In this document: positions 1 to 10,443 of the stretch, piece after piece
Position numbering within the stretch: position 1 is the stretch's first letter
How the letters are laid out: each line of letters starts with the position of its first letter
From: Bacteroidales bacterium
GTDB taxonomy: Bacteria > Bacteroidota > Bacteroidia > Bacteroidales > UBA932
Assembly: GCA_017395045.1 (NCBI GenBank)
Contig: JAFPWG010000022.1
Span: 1-64,000 of the forward strand
DNA length: 64,000 nt
Direction of reading: 5' to 3'
Translations under genes and position numbers: made by a program
The notes under the pieces: model-generated
Told to the model about the DNA's origin: nothing
Database searches by the model: none
The model's input: the letters and a program-made list of their open reading frames with translations, nothing else

Positions 1-1431
<1,431 letters not shown>

Positions 1432-1463
1432 AATATTGTTCAGTTTTATTGTTTCTGTCAACA

Positions 1464-1480
1464 CCGCCCACCTCGGGCGG
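1464..1480 (-). other. Small GC-rich hairpin in the presumed dnaK leader
   Basis: CCGCCC (1464-1469) and GGGCGG (1475-1480) pair around a five-base loop, about 33 bases upstream of the dnaK start. It could affect translation or mRNA stability, but neither strand shows a terminator-like T tract right after it. No CIRCE-type repeat was seen. Function is inferred only. Confidence 0.3.
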
Positions 1481-1534
1481 CGCTTCCTTTTCAACGAACA
1501 TTGTGCCAACGGAACAATTCTGCCAAATTGTCAC

Positions 1535-1542
1535 TATCTTTG
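1535..1542 (+). promoter_or_regulatory. -7 box TATCTTTG of the pseudouridine synthase gene
   Basis: Matches the Bacteroidetes -7 consensus TAnnTTTG. Only nine bases separate it from the ATG at 1552, which predicts a leader of about five bases. No clear -33 TTG is present at the usual distance. Confidence 0.6.
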
Positions 1543-1551
1543 CGGAAAACC

Positions 1552-2262
1552 ATGACAGCGATGATCTACCGGCAACTCGACGACAAGGAATTCCATGACA
1601 TCCAGGACCGCATCCTCTACGAGGACAACCACCTGCTCATCTTCAACAAGCGGGCGGGCGAGATCGTCCAGGGCGACAAGACCGGCGACGAGCCGCTGAG
1701 CGAAACGCTCAAGGCGTTCGTCGCCCGGCGGGACGGAAAGCCCGGCCAGGTGTTCATGGGGGTCCCCCACCGCCTGGACCGGCCGGTGAGCGGCCTTGTC
1801 CTTTTCGCGAAGACCTCCAAGGCCCTGGAGCGCCTGAACGCGATGTTCCGGGACGGAGACGTCCACAAGACCTACTGGGCCCTCTGCTGCGGCAAACCCG
1901 AACCCGCATCGGCCCTCCTTACCGACTGGATGACCCGCAACGAGAAACTGAACAAATCCTTCATCGCCAAAGGTCCCGGACACGAAGCCAAGGAGGCGAA
2001 GCTCAAGTACACGTACCTGAAAAGCACGGAACGCTACCATCTCGTCGAGGTGGAACTCCTGACCGGACGGCATCACCAGATCCGCTGCCAGCTCGCACAC
2101 GTCGGCTGCCCCATCAAGGGCGACCTCAAGTACGGCGCTCCCCGGTCCAACCCCGACGGCGGCATCTCCCTCCATGCCCGGTCCATCCGCTTCATCCATC
2201 CCGTCAAAAAGACGGAAATCTTCCTGGAAGCGCCCGTACCGGCCTCCTGGAAAGGCATTTAA
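1552..2262 (+). CDS. RluA-family pseudouridine synthase
   Basis: Isomerises specific uridines in rRNA or tRNA to pseudouridine. The catalytic region reads PHRLDRPVSGLVLFAKT, with the RLD motif whose Asp is the nucleophile in this family. The downstream motif LLTGRHHQIRCQLAH is also typical. There is no N-terminal S4 domain, and at 236 residues it resembles the short single-domain members. The ATG at 1552 follows a -7 promoter box, so in-frame codons further upstream belong to the promoter and to the antisense of dnaK. The exact target position cannot be told from the sequence. Confidence 0.92.
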   Translation: MTAMIYRQLDDKEFHDIQDRILYEDNHLLIFNKRAGEIVQGDKTGDEPLSETLKAFVARRDGKPGQVFMGVPHRLDRPVSGLVLFAKTSKALERLNAMFRDGDVHKTYWALCCGKPEPASALLTDWMTRNEKLNKSFIAKGPGHEAKEAKLKYTYLKSTERYHLVEVELLTGRHHQIRCQLAHVGCPIKGDLKYGAPRSNPDGGISLHARSIRFIHPVKKTEIFLEAPVPASWKGI

Positions 2263-2269
2263 CCGAAAA

Positions 2270-2295
2270 CCCCGGCCTCCTTTCGGGGGTCGGGG
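2270..2295. terminator. Hairpin between convergent genes
   Basis: CCCCGGCCTCC (2270-2280) pairs with GGGGGTCGGGG (2285-2295), with two G-U pairs and a TTTC loop. It lies just after the pseudouridine synthase stop and before the end of the convergent AraC gene. No long T tract follows. Confidence 0.6.
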
Positions 2296-2322
2296 TCCGG
2301 GCTTCTCCGCACCGGGACGGTT

Positions 2323-2838
2323 TCACTTCGTGGTTTCCCGGTTTCTCTTCCTCAACCTTGCGCACCAGATGCTCGGAGACTCCTCCATTACGGTCTTGAA
2401 AGCCTGGTTGAAGGTTGTCGCCGAATGGAATCCGGACAGGCTTCCGAGTTCCGTCACCTTGAGCGACTTGTTTTTCCGGAACAGCTCCATCGCATACATC
2501 ACACGATAGTAGTTGACGTAGTTCCTGAAATTCTTTCCGGAAAAATAATTGATGGTCTTCGAAAGATAAACCTTGTTGGTATACAGCACGCGGGCAAGGT
2601 CTCCGAGGGAGAAGGACTCCACCAGGAACGGCTTGCGCTCCGCCATATACCGGCAACACCTGTCGTAGAGGAACTGGTCGATCGCCACAGGCCCGTCTGC
2701 TTGTGAGGAGGTGTCGTCTTCCTTTTCAGGAACGGGTTTCGACCGCTGCCGCTGCCCGCGGAGGGCTTGGATGCGGCCCAGGAAGTACACGCCGGCCAGG
2801 ACGGCCAAGGCGGAAAACAGCAACAGGACAAGTCTCAT
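2323..2838 (-). CDS. Membrane-anchored AraC-family transcription factor
   Basis: The protein is 171 residues. One hydrophobic segment at about residues 1-20 is followed by a charged linker and a C-terminal AraC/XylS double helix-turn-helix of about 100 residues (FSLGDLARVLYTNKVYLSK, then TELGSLSGFHSATTFNQAFK). There is no periplasmic sensor domain, unlike the large Bacteroidetes hybrid regulators. The start at 2838 makes the membrane segment N-terminal. An alternative ATG at 2898 would overlap the upstream yitT gene by 23 bases. It is the last gene of the long minus-strand block. Regulon unknown. Confidence 0.85.
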   Translation of the reverse strand: MRLVLLLFSALAVLAGVYFLGRIQALRGQRQRSKPVPEKEDDTSSQADGPVAIDQFLYDRCCRYMAERKPFLVESFSLGDLARVLYTNKVYLSKTINYFSGKNFRNYVNYYRVMYAMELFRKNKSLKVTELGSLSGFHSATTFNQAFKTVMEESPSIWCARLRKRNRETTK

Positions 2839-2875
2839 CGGCTGACTGTTTTCGCCCGGCGCGACAGAAGCTAGG

Positions 2876-3856
2876 TCATTTTCCCTTGATGGTGTCAAAT
2901 CCGCGCCCGTACACGCCGTTCACCGAAGAAACGGAGAGGAAGGCATCCGGGTCGATGGCCTTGATATATCTCAAGAGAAGGTTTACGTCGGTCTTGCGGG
3001 TGATCACCATCAGGACCTCGGTGGGTTCCTGGGTATACCAGCCCTTGCCGTCCAGGACGGTGACGCCCCGGTGCAGGTCGTGGGTGATGGAATCGGCGAT
3101 CTCCGCGAAATGCTTGGACAGGATGAACAGCTGGACGCTCTGCTGGGAACCGGACAGGTACATGTCGATGACCCGTCCGTTCACCGTGACCAGGATCAGG
3201 CCGTAGATGACCGTGGTGACCTTTTCAGCGAAAGGCATCAGGTGCGAGACCGGCTGTCCGTCCGGACCCAGAAGCTGCCTGCCCGTTTCCGGATCCAGGT
3301 CCGGAACCACGGAAGGAACGAGCAGCGAGGACAGGATGATGATGAAATCGATGTACAGGATCACCTTGCCCGGCGACACATTGCGGTATTTGGTATAGAT
3401 CAGGGCGATGATGTCGGTCCCGCCCGTACTGCCGCCGTTGGAGATGGACATCCCGATTCCGATACCGGCCATCAGGCCGCCGCACAGGGTGGACATCAGC
3501 TTTCCGTTCTGCAGGGCGAGGGTCTGGATGATTTCGGTCGGGATCAAACCCGGCAGGAACCGCAGGCCCACGGAAGCCAGCAGGATGGCATAGATAGTCT
3601 TGGCGCCGAAACCCATTCCGATGACGACTACCGCTGCGATGATCAGGAGGGCATTGATCACGAAATAGGAATAACCCATCTGGATCTTGCCCGCCGTGGC
3701 GTACTGGATCATGGAGCTGATACCGGAAACGCCTCCGCCGACCAGGTTGTTCGGCATCAGGAACAGGGCCCATCCCGTCACGTAGATCAGGATGCCGAGG
3801 GTAACGAGGGCCCATTCCTTGACAATGGTCCAGGCCGATTTCTTGAGTACAGGCAT
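2876..3856 (-). CDS. YitT family membrane protein (DUF161 + DUF2179), copy 1
   Basis: Integral inner-membrane protein of 326 residues with about five N-terminal transmembrane segments, including the conserved GGSTGGTDIIA motif. A soluble C-terminal DUF2179 domain follows (RGVTVLDGKGWYTQEPTEVL). The biochemical function of the family is not established. It lies three bases downstream of a paralogue at 3860-4777, in the leuS operon. Confidence 0.9.
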   Translation of the reverse strand: MPVLKKSAWTIVKEWALVTLGILIYVTGWALFLMPNNLVGGGVSGISSMIQYATAGKIQMGYSYFVINALLIIAAVVVIGMGFGAKTIYAILLASVGLRFLPGLIPTEIIQTLALQNGKLMSTLCGGLMAGIGIGMSISNGGSTGGTDIIALIYTKYRNVSPGKVILYIDFIIILSSLLVPSVVPDLDPETGRQLLGPDGQPVSHLMPFAEKVTTVIYGLILVTVNGRVIDMYLSGSQQSVQLFILSKHFAEIADSITHDLHRGVTVLDGKGWYTQEPTEVLMVITRKTDVNLLLRYIKAIDPDAFLSVSSVNGVYGRGFDTIKGK

Positions 3857-3859
3857 ATC

Positions 3860-4777
3860 TTATTCTTTTTTCTTTTTCCTCGGAAGGCCCACCTTCATCT
3901 CATCGAAGCCTTCACCGAATACGTTATTCGCCGGAACCACGGTGACGAAAGCCTTGGGATCCAGGTCCTTGACGGATTTCACGAGGTCCGGAAGCTCCGT
4001 TCTCCGCAGCATGACCATCAGCACCAGGCGGTCTTTCTGCGTGTACCAGCCGATCGCCTTGAGGGCGGTCACGCCCCGCTCCATCTCTTTGGTAATGTAG
4101 TTTCCGATCATCTCAATCTTATCCGAGAAGATGATGACCTGCACGGTGGAATCCTTGCCCAGGATGATCAGGTCCAGCACGTACGAACAAACCCCCATGG
4201 TGATGTAGCCGTACACCACGTCCGTAAAGCAGTGTCCCGGGACCAGGATCAGCAGGGTGATCACCACGAAGTCCGCATACAGGTAGAAGCGGCCCACGGT
4301 GATGGGCCAGAACTTGTTCACGATGAGTGCCAGGATGTCCGTTCCACCCGTGGAGCCGCCGCGCATGATAATCATCGCGAGGCCCACGGCTTCCAGGAGA
4401 CCGCCGATGACAGGCACCAGGATGGGCTCCTTGACATGGAGCGCATTCCCTTCCAGAGACCACAGCCAGGACATGCTTTCGCTGCCCAGGACCCGGAACA
4501 GGGCGGTGGACAGCAGGATGGCGTAGACCGTCTTGATCCCGAATCCACGGCCCAGGATGATCCAGGCCAGGATCAGGAGGAGGACGTTGATCCCGAAGTA
4601 CCAGATGTCCACGGATATGCCGGTGACCATGGCCAGGAGGGCGGAGGCACCTGTAAGTCCTCCGTCGATCATGTTGTTCGGAAGGAGGAAGCATTGCCAG
4701 GCCATCACGAACAAGATGACTCCCAGCGTAATGACGACATAGTCGTAGATGCCGACTATGACTTTGGTTTTTTTCAT
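3860..4777 (-). CDS. YitT family membrane protein, copy 2
   Basis: Paralogue of the adjacent gene, 305 residues, same architecture. It has membrane helices with GGSTGGTDILALIVNK, then a DUF2179 domain (RGVTALKAIGWYTQKDRLVL). It differs by a short Lys-rich C-terminal tail (RKKKKE). It starts three bases after the leuS stop, so it is almost certainly co-transcribed with leuS. Probably a tandem duplication; transported substrate, if any, is unknown. Confidence 0.9.
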   Translation of the reverse strand: MKKTKVIVGIYDYVVITLGVILFVMAWQCFLLPNNMIDGGLTGASALLAMVTGISVDIWYFGINVLLLILAWIILGRGFGIKTVYAILLSTALFRVLGSESMSWLWSLEGNALHVKEPILVPVIGGLLEAVGLAMIIMRGGSTGGTDILALIVNKFWPITVGRFYLYADFVVITLLILVPGHCFTDVVYGYITMGVCSYVLDLIILGKDSTVQVIIFSDKIEMIGNYITKEMERGVTALKAIGWYTQKDRLVLMVMLRRTELPDLVKSVKDLDPKAFVTVVPANNVFGEGFDEMKVGLPRKKKKE

Positions 4778-4780
4778 AGT

Positions 4781-7540
4781 TTATTTCTTGAGGACGACGT
4801 TCACGATGCGGCCGGGGACGACGATGACCTTGGCGATGGTCATGTCACCTACGTACTTCGGCGTCATTTCATGGGCGCGGACGGCCGCCTCCACCTCCGC
4901 CGGGGCCGTGCCGGCCGGGACATCGATGAGGAAGCGCGTCTTGCCGTTGAAGGAGACCGGATACTTGACGGTATTTTCAACCGTGAACTCCTTGTGATAC
5001 TCCGGGAAGGAAGCGAAGGCGATGGACTCCTCGTGTCCCAGCTGGTGCCAGAGTTCCTCCGTGATGTGCGGGGCGAACGGCGACAGCAGGATGAGCAGCG
5101 GCTCCAGGACGGCCCGCTTGGAACAGTTGCCCAGTTCGTTCAGGGCGATCATGAACGCCGAAATGGTTGTATTGTAGGAGAAGGTCTCGATGTCTTCCTG
5201 CTCCTTGCCGATGAGCTTGTGCAGTGCCTTGAGTTCATCCGCCGTGGGCTTTTCATCGTTCACGAGCCACTGGTCGCGGTCCCAGAACAGGCGCCAGAAC
5301 TTCTTCAGGAAACGGTGCACGCCGTCGATTCCCTTGGTATCCCAGGGTTTGGACTGCTCCACAGGACCCAGGAACATCTCATAGAGGCGCAGGGTGTCGG
5401 CCCCGTAGGTGTCGCACACCTGGTCGGGGTTCACGACGTTGTACATGGACTTGGACATCTTCTCGACCGCCCAGCCGCACACGTACTCCCCGTCCTCGAG
5501 GATGAACTCGGCCGTGGCGAATTCGGGACGCCAGGCCTTGAAGGCCTCGATGTCCAGCCGGTCGTTGCGCACGAGGTTGATGTCCACGTGGATCTCCGTC
5601 GTCTCATACCGGTCCTTCAGGCCAACCGACACGAACGTATTCGTATTCACGATCCGGTAAACGAAGTTGGAACGGCCCTGGATCATGCCCTGGTTGATGA
5701 GCTTCTTGAACGGCTCGTCCTCGCAGACATAGCCCAGGTCGAACAGGAACTTGTTCCAGAAACGGCTGTAAATCAAGTGCCCCGTGGCGTGCTCGGTACC
5801 GCCGATGTACAGGTCCACGTTACGCCAGTAATCGTCCGCCTCGCGGGAGACAAGGGCGTTGTCGTTGTGCGGGTCCATATAGCGCAGGTAATAGGCGCTG
5901 GAGCCTGCGAATCCCGGCATCGTGCTGGTTTCCAGCGGATAGCCGTCATAAGTCCAGTCCTTGGCACGCGCGAGCGGCGGTTCGCCGGACTCGGTGGGCT
6001 TGTACTGGTCGATCTCCGGCAGGGTAAGCGGAAGTTTTTCGAACGGAACGGGCGTCGCAATCCCGTCCTTGAAATAGATCGGGAAAGGTTCGCCCCAGTA
6101 GCGCTGACGGGAGAAGATGGCGTCGCGGAGACGGTAATTGATCTTCCGGCGGCCCAGGCCATGGGCCTCGACATAGTCGATGGCGGCGGGGATGGCCTCC
6201 TTCACGGTCATCCCGTTCAGGAAACCGCTGTTGCACATGGTGCCTTCCTTGGCATCGACGCTCTCCTCGGACACGTCGGCCCCCTCGATGACGGAGACGA
6301 TGGGAAGGTCGAACTTCTTCGCGAAGGCGTAGTCGCGGCTGTCGTGGGCAGGGACCGCCATGATGGCGCCCGTACCGTAGCCCGCGAGGACGTACTCGGA
6401 AATCCACACGGGGACTCTCTCTCCCGTGAGGGGGTTGGTCGCATAGGCTCCGGAGAACACGCCCGTCACCGCCTTGCCGGCGATGCGTTCGCGCTCGGTC
6501 TTCTTCTTGACCTGGTCCAGATAGGCCTGCACGGCCTCTTTCTGCGACGCGGAGGTGAGCTTCTCCACCCACTCGCTCTCGGGGGCAAGCACCATGAAGG
6601 TCACGCCGAAGACGGTGTCGGCCCGGGTCGTGAAGATGGTGACGTCGTACGAGGCCCCGTCACATTCCATCCGGAACACCATCTCGGCGCCCTGGGACTT
6701 GCCAATCCAGTTGCGCTGCATCTCCTTCAGGGAATCCGTCCAGTCCAGGCGGTCCAGTCCGTCGAGCAGGCGGCCGGCATAGGCCGAAACGCGCAGCTGC
6801 CACTGGGTCATTTTCTTCTGGAATACCGGGAAACCGCCGCGCTCGGAGTAGCCGTCCTTCACTTCATCGTTCGCCAGGACGGTACCCAGGGCCGGGCACC
6901 AGTTCACGGTGGACTCGCCCTGATACGCAATGCGATAATGCATCAGGATATCGGCTTTCTCCTTGTCGCTGAAAGAGTTCCATTCGGCAGCCGAGAATTC
7001 GGGGGCATCATTGTTCGCGGCATCCACGGCAGCGGAACCACCCTCGGCGAAAGCCTTTTCCAACTCGTCGATGGGACGGGCTTTCTGCAGGCGGTTGTCA
7101 TACCAGGATCCGAACATCTGAAGGAAGGCCCACTGGGTCCACTTGTAGTAGTCCGGGTCGCAGGTACGGAACTCCCGGTCCCAGTCGTAGGAAAAGCCGA
7201 TGCGGTCCATCTGGCGGCGGTACCGCGCCACGTTTTCGTGCGTGGTCTTCTCCGGGTGCTGGCCGGTCTGGATGGCGTACTGCTCAGCGGGAAGGCCGAA
7301 AGCGTCGTAGCCCATCGGGTGCAGGACGTTGAATCCCTTCAGGCGCTTGTAACGGGAGAAGATGTCGCTGGCGATGTATCCCAGCGGATGTCCCACGTGC
7401 AGGCCCGCTCCGGAAGGATACGGGAACATGTCCAGGACATAGTATTTCGGTTTTCCGCCGCCGGTTTCGGCCTTGTAGGTCTTGTGCCCGGCCCACCAGG
7501 ACTGCCACCGTTTCTCGATCTCGATGAAATTGTATTCCAT
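4781..7540 (-). CDS. leuS: Leucyl-tRNA synthetase
   Basis: Class I synthetase charging tRNA-Leu, 919 residues. The HIGH-type motif appears in [15 protein letters not shown] and the KMSKS motif in [10 protein letters not shown]. The CP1 editing domain lies between them, including the conserved [19 protein letters not shown] stretch, so post-transfer editing is expected. The ATG at 7540 ([13 protein letters not shown]) matches the usual family start; an in-frame TTG at 7552 is less likely. It is part of the minus operon and ends three bases before yitT copy 2. Confidence 0.97.
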   Translation of the reverse strand: MEYNFIEIEKRWQSWWAGHKTYKAETGGGKPKYYVLDMFPYPSGAGLHVGHPLGYIASDIFSRYKRLKGFNVLHPMGYDAFGLPAEQYAIQTGQHPEKTTHENVARYRRQMDRIGFSYDWDREFRTCDPDYYKWTQWAFLQMFGSWYDNRLQKARPIDELEKAFAEGGSAAVDAANNDAPEFSAAEWNSFSDKEKADILMHYRIAYQGESTVNWCPALGTVLANDEVKDGYSERGGFPVFQKKMTQWQLRVSAYAGRLLDGLDRLDWTDSLKEMQRNWIGKSQGAEMVFRMECDGASYDVTIFTTRADTVFGVTFMVLAPESEWVEKLTSASQKEAVQAYLDQVKKKTERERIAGKAVTGVFSGAYATNPLTGERVPVWISEYVLAGYGTGAIMAVPAHDSRDYAFAKKFDLPIVSVIEGADVSEESVDAKEGTMCNSGFLNGMTVKEAIPAAIDYVEAHGLGRRKINYRLRDAIFSRQRYWGEPFPIYFKDGIATPVPFEKLPLTLPEIDQYKPTESGEPPLARAKDWTYDGYPLETSTMPGFAGSSAYYLRYMDPHNDNALVSREADDYWRNVDLYIGGTEHATGHLIYSRFWNKFLFDLGYVCEDEPFKKLINQGMIQGRSNFVYRIVNTNTFVSVGLKDRYETTEIHVDINLVRNDRLDIEAFKAWRPEFATAEFILEDGEYVCGWAVEKMSKSMYNVVNPDQVCDTYGADTLRLYEMFLGPVEQSKPWDTKGIDGVHRFLKKFWRLFWDRDQWLVNDEKPTADELKALHKLIGKEQEDIETFSYNTTISAFMIALNELGNCSKRAVLEPLLILLSPFAPHITEELWHQLGHEESIAFASFPEYHKEFTVENTVKYPVSFNGKTRFLIDVPAGTAPAEVEAAVRAHEMTPKYVGDMTIAKVIVVPGRIVNVVLKK

Positions 7541-7552
7541 ATTGTGTTTCAA

Positions 7553-8917
7553 TTATTTCAGTTTCACACCGTTCAGGCCCACCGACCCCTTTGAGTTCTT
7601 CTCCAGGCGGAAGTCCACCGGTACCGTCATCGCCACTTTCACCTTCTTGCCACGATGGCGTCCGGGACGCCATTTCGGCGAAGCCGAGATCACCCGGACC
7701 GCCTCTTCATCCAAGGCGGTGTGTGCGCCGCGGGAGACGCGGACATCCTTCACGTTGCCGCTCTCGTCGATGATGAAATCGACATATACGCGGCCCTGGA
7801 TACCGTTCTCGACGGCATACTTCGGATACTTCAGGTATTGGTACACCCATTTCTCCATGAAGAAGTTCGGATCCGAGGACGTCAGGAACATGGGCTTTAC
7901 GTCGCAGTCGTTCCAGGAAACCGCACCGCTTTCGGGGGCGGGAGCCTTGGAGGAATCCTGCCGGAACATCGGTTTCTGGCCGTTGCAGAGCGCCAGGGTG
8001 TAGGTGTAGATATACTCCAGCTCCTTCTCCATCCCGTCAAAGTCGATGATCCCGTAGGAATCGCGGCCCGTTCCGTGCTCCGGATAACGGCCCGTCGTGA
8101 AGAGGATGGAAGGGATCTCCTTGGAGTAAAACGCCCGGTGATCGGAGGAATAGGGCTCATCCGCAATCAGTTGCGCCTGTACGGGAAGAAGTTCCCCCTG
8201 CAGGGCACGGACGACCCTGTCCATGTCTTCGTTGGCCGACGTATAGGCATAGAAGCCCCGCTCGGCGGTTCCCAGCATATCCAGGTTCACCATCGCATCG
8301 ATCCGGTCGGCGTCGGAGAAAGCCCGGTTCAGGAAATACCACGAACCGGCCAGCGTTTCCTGCGAAGCACCGAAGGCGACGAAAAGGACGCTCCTGCGCA
8401 CCAGGATGCGGTTGGTGGACAAGCGGGACGCCAGTTCCAGCATCATCGCGAGTCCGGAGGCATTGCCGTTCGCCCCATAGTAGATGCGCGGGGTTTCCAC
8501 TCCGTCCACAAGATAGGTGTCCATCCCAAGGTTATCCAACCGGGCCCCGACGACGATGTATTTGCCATTCAAGGACTTGTCCCACCCCTGGAGGAAGCCC
8601 ACGACATTGCGGGAAATCAAGGTGTCACCGCTCTCCAGGGCCACGCCGAACTCCTGTCCCGTCACCGGGGAGATCAGGTCGATGCCATATCCTTCCAACA
8701 CCTTCGCCACATAGTCCGCGGCGAGACGCTCCCCTTCCGAACCGGCCTTGCGGCCTTCCAGTTCGGCGGAAGAAAGATAGGAGACGTGTTCCTTGAACGC
8801 GTGGACCGTCTCGGAGTCATACAAATCGTCGAAGGCCGAAGTTCCGTTGCGGAACTGGGCCTGCATCGCAATGGGCAGGGTCAGGAGAGCCGTTGCCAGG
8901 AGGAGACGCTTGATCAT
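7553..8917 (-). CDS. Probably inactive M28-type peptidase fused to a TonB C-terminal domain
   Basis: Secreted protein of 454 residues. A signal peptide (about 1-20, ending AMQAQ) is followed by an M28 aminopeptidase-like domain (about 30-315) and a TonB C-terminal domain (about 343-438; KYPKYAVENGIQGRVYVDF and PKWRPG). In M28 enzymes two zinc ions are held by His, Asp, Glu, Asp, His, with a Glu as base. Here the first His is Arg126 (GARLDNLG), the Asp-Asp pair is Asn150-Gly151 (GANGNASG), and the Glu-Glu pair is Ser185-Gln186 (GASQETLAG). Only Asp213 and His260 remain. Hydrolysis is therefore unlikely and a binding role is inferred. Unlike true TonB it has a cleavable signal and no Pro-rich spacer. 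It sits 12 bases before leuS. Confidence 0.85.
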   Translation of the reverse strand: MIKRLLLATALLTLPIAMQAQFRNGTSAFDDLYDSETVHAFKEHVSYLSSAELEGRKAGSEGERLAADYVAKVLEGYGIDLISPVTGQEFGVALESGDTLISRNVVGFLQGWDKSLNGKYIVVGARLDNLGMDTYLVDGVETPRIYYGANGNASGLAMMLELASRLSTNRILVRRSVLFVAFGASQETLAGSWYFLNRAFSDADRIDAMVNLDMLGTAERGFYAYTSANEDMDRVVRALQGELLPVQAQLIADEPYSSDHRAFYSKEIPSILFTTGRYPEHGTGRDSYGIIDFDGMEKELEYIYTYTLALCNGQKPMFRQDSSKAPAPESGAVSWNDCDVKPMFLTSSDPNFFMEKWVYQYLKYPKYAVENGIQGRVYVDFIIDESGNVKDVRVSRGAHTALDEEAVRVISASPKWRPGRHRGKKVKVAMTVPVDFRLEKNSKGSVGLNGVKLK

Positions 8918-8921
8918 TCCG

Positions 8922-9455
8922 TCATTCGTTTACGAGAATCCAGCCGTCCTCCGGGCAAATTCCGTTCCCGCGCAGTTCACGGAGTTTCTTGAGCGTATCG
9001 TTCAGGCTGTCCGACGGGCAGACGCCCACGGCCAGGAGGCCGTTCCGGAAGCTGATGATGGTAGCGGTATAGCCCGCCTCGTTGCACTTGGTGAGCTTGC
9101 GCTCGGCATAGGAGCGCGTCCGGAAAGCGCCCACCACGATGTAGTAGCGCGCTTCCAGCTTGGTCGTGTACAGGCCGCCCAGCTTGGAAGGATTCAGGAG
9201 CGTACCCTTGGTCTGTGACAGGGAGTCCAGCAGATGCGTTTCCAGCGCCGCCAGGGAATCCTCCATGCGCCGGCGGACCTTCTCCAGAGAATCCAGCCGC
9301 GCCCGGAGGCGTTCCTCCTCCTGAACGCGCTCGATGGCCACACGTTTTTCCTCCAACTGCTCCGAAGTGGGCCTTCCGGCCAGGGAGCGCAGGAAATCAC
9401 AGCTGTTCAGCAGCAGGGCGGCAAGCGCCAAGGACAGGATGACAGACCTTTTCAT
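8922..9455 (-). CDS. SPOR-domain lipoprotein
   Basis: Lipoprotein of 177 residues; lipobox LLNSC with Cys19. A Glu/Arg-rich coiled-coil follows (about residues 30-85), then a C-terminal SPOR-like domain (about 100-175; ARYYIVVGAFRTRSYAERKL). SPOR domains bind denuded peptidoglycan glycan strands, so it probably sits in the periplasm at the division site or cell wall. The ATG at 9455 gives the lipobox; the in-frame extension upstream runs through the promoter. It is four bases from the M28-like gene and has its own strong promoter. Confidence 0.85.
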   Translation of the reverse strand: MKRSVILSLALAALLLNSCDFLRSLAGRPTSEQLEEKRVAIERVQEEERLRARLDSLEKVRRRMEDSLAALETHLLDSLSQTKGTLLNPSKLGGLYTTKLEARYYIVVGAFRTRSYAERKLTKCNEAGYTATIISFRNGLLAVGVCPSDSLNDTLKKLRELRGNGICPEDGWILVNE

Positions 9456-9461
9456 AATCTG

Positions 9462-9492
9462 CAAAGTTAATGGTTTTTCACTCGCCGTCAAA
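9462..9492 (-). promoter_or_regulatory. Perfect -33/-7 promoter of the SPOR gene, overlapping the end of phoH
   Basis: Read on the minus strand: TTTG (9489-9492), 19 bases, TAACTTTG (9462-9469). The -33 box lies inside the last codons of phoH. Six bases separate the -7 box from the ATG at 9455, predicting an almost leaderless mRNA. Confidence 0.8.
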
Positions 9493-10443
9493 ATCCGCAG
9501 CCTTGTTTTCGATTTCATCGAAAGCCTTGACGATTTTCGTCACGAGCGGGTGCCGGACGATGTCCTCGTTGCGGAAGGTGATGGCGGCCACGCCCTTGAG
9601 TCCCTGCAGCATCCGGATGCCGGTCAGCAGGCCTGAATCCGACTTGCGGGGAAGGTCGATCTGCGTGGCATCGCCCGTGACGATGAACTTGGCGTTGGTA
9701 CCCATCCGGGTGAGGAACATCTTCAACTGGACCAGGTTCGTGTTCTGTGCCTCGTCCAGAATGACGCAGGCCCGGTCCAGCGTCCGGCCGCGCATATAGG
9801 CGAGCGGGGCGATCTGGATGGTCCCGTCGGCCATGAACTCCTGCAGTTTCCGCGACGGAATCATGTCTTCCAGCGCATCGTAAAGCGGCTGCAGGTACGG
9901 GTCCAGCTTGTCCTTGAGGTCGCCCGGCAGGAAGCCCAGCCGCTCCCCCGCTTCCACGGCGGGACGCGTGAGGATGATCCGTTTGATCTCCCGGTTCTTC
10001 AGCGCACGGACCGCCAGGGCGATGGCAATGTAGGTCTTTCCCGTTCCGGCAGGACCTACGGCGAAGATGAGGTCGTTGTCGAAATAGGACTTCACCAGCT
10101 CCTCCTGCGTCTTGTTGCGGGCCCGGATCGGCTTGCCGTCGGTCCCGTGGACGATGATGGCGTCGCCCGTAAGGCGGAACTTGTCGGCCGATGCGGTCCC
10201 GTCGAAAATGTCCTCGACGTCGTACACCGTCAGGTTCATCTTCCGGTGCCGGCGCTCCACGAGTTCGCCGAAGCGGACCTGGAACTCCGCGATGTCGCTC
10301 TCGCGGCCCTCCAGGATGAGTTCGTGCCCCCGCGCCACGACCTTCAGGTGCGGAAAATAGGAACAGAACTCCGTGAGGATCTTGTTTCCGGCCCCGTATA
10401 TCTCGATCGGGTCAATCGCTTCCAGCTGGATGGTTTTCTTCAT
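9478..10443 (-). CDS. phoH: PhoH family ATPase
   Basis: Cytosolic P-loop ATPase of 321 residues related to superfamily 1 helicases; linked in other bacteria to RNA metabolism. Walker A GPAGTGKT is at residues 130-137, and the Walker B-like CVILDEAQN follows. An N-terminal KH-like region precedes the ATPase, as in the long PhoH/YbeZ form. The ATG at 10443 overlaps the end of the capA-like gene by about 30 bases. No YbeY gene is adjacent. Confidence 0.93.
   Translation of the reverse strand: MKKTIQLEAIDPIEIYGAGNKILTEFCSYFPHLKVVARGHELILEGRESDIAEFQVRFGELVERRHRKMNLTVYDVEDIFDGTASADKFRLTGDAIIVHGTDGKPIRARNKTQEELVKSYFDNDLIFAVGPAGTGKTYIAIALAVRALKNREIKRIILTRPAVEAGERLGFLPGDLKDKLDPYLQPLYDALEDMIPSRKLQEFMADGTIQIAPLAYMRGRTLDRACVILDEAQNTNLVQLKMFLTRMGTNAKFIVTGDATQIDLPRKSDSGLLTGIRMLQGLKGVAAITFRNEDIVRHPLVTKIVKAFDEIENKAADFDGE

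Noticed and set aside
1490-1520. A TTGGCAC...TTG arrangement upstream of dnaK resembling a sigma-54 site
   Set aside because: Spacing between the GG and the downstream TTG element does not fit the -24/-12 consensus.
3071-7594. A 1507-codon open frame on the plus strand
   Set aside because: It is antisense to yitT and leuS. High GC removes stops; its product is rich in His, Arg, Gly, Asp and Val with no domain, while the minus frames are clear proteins.
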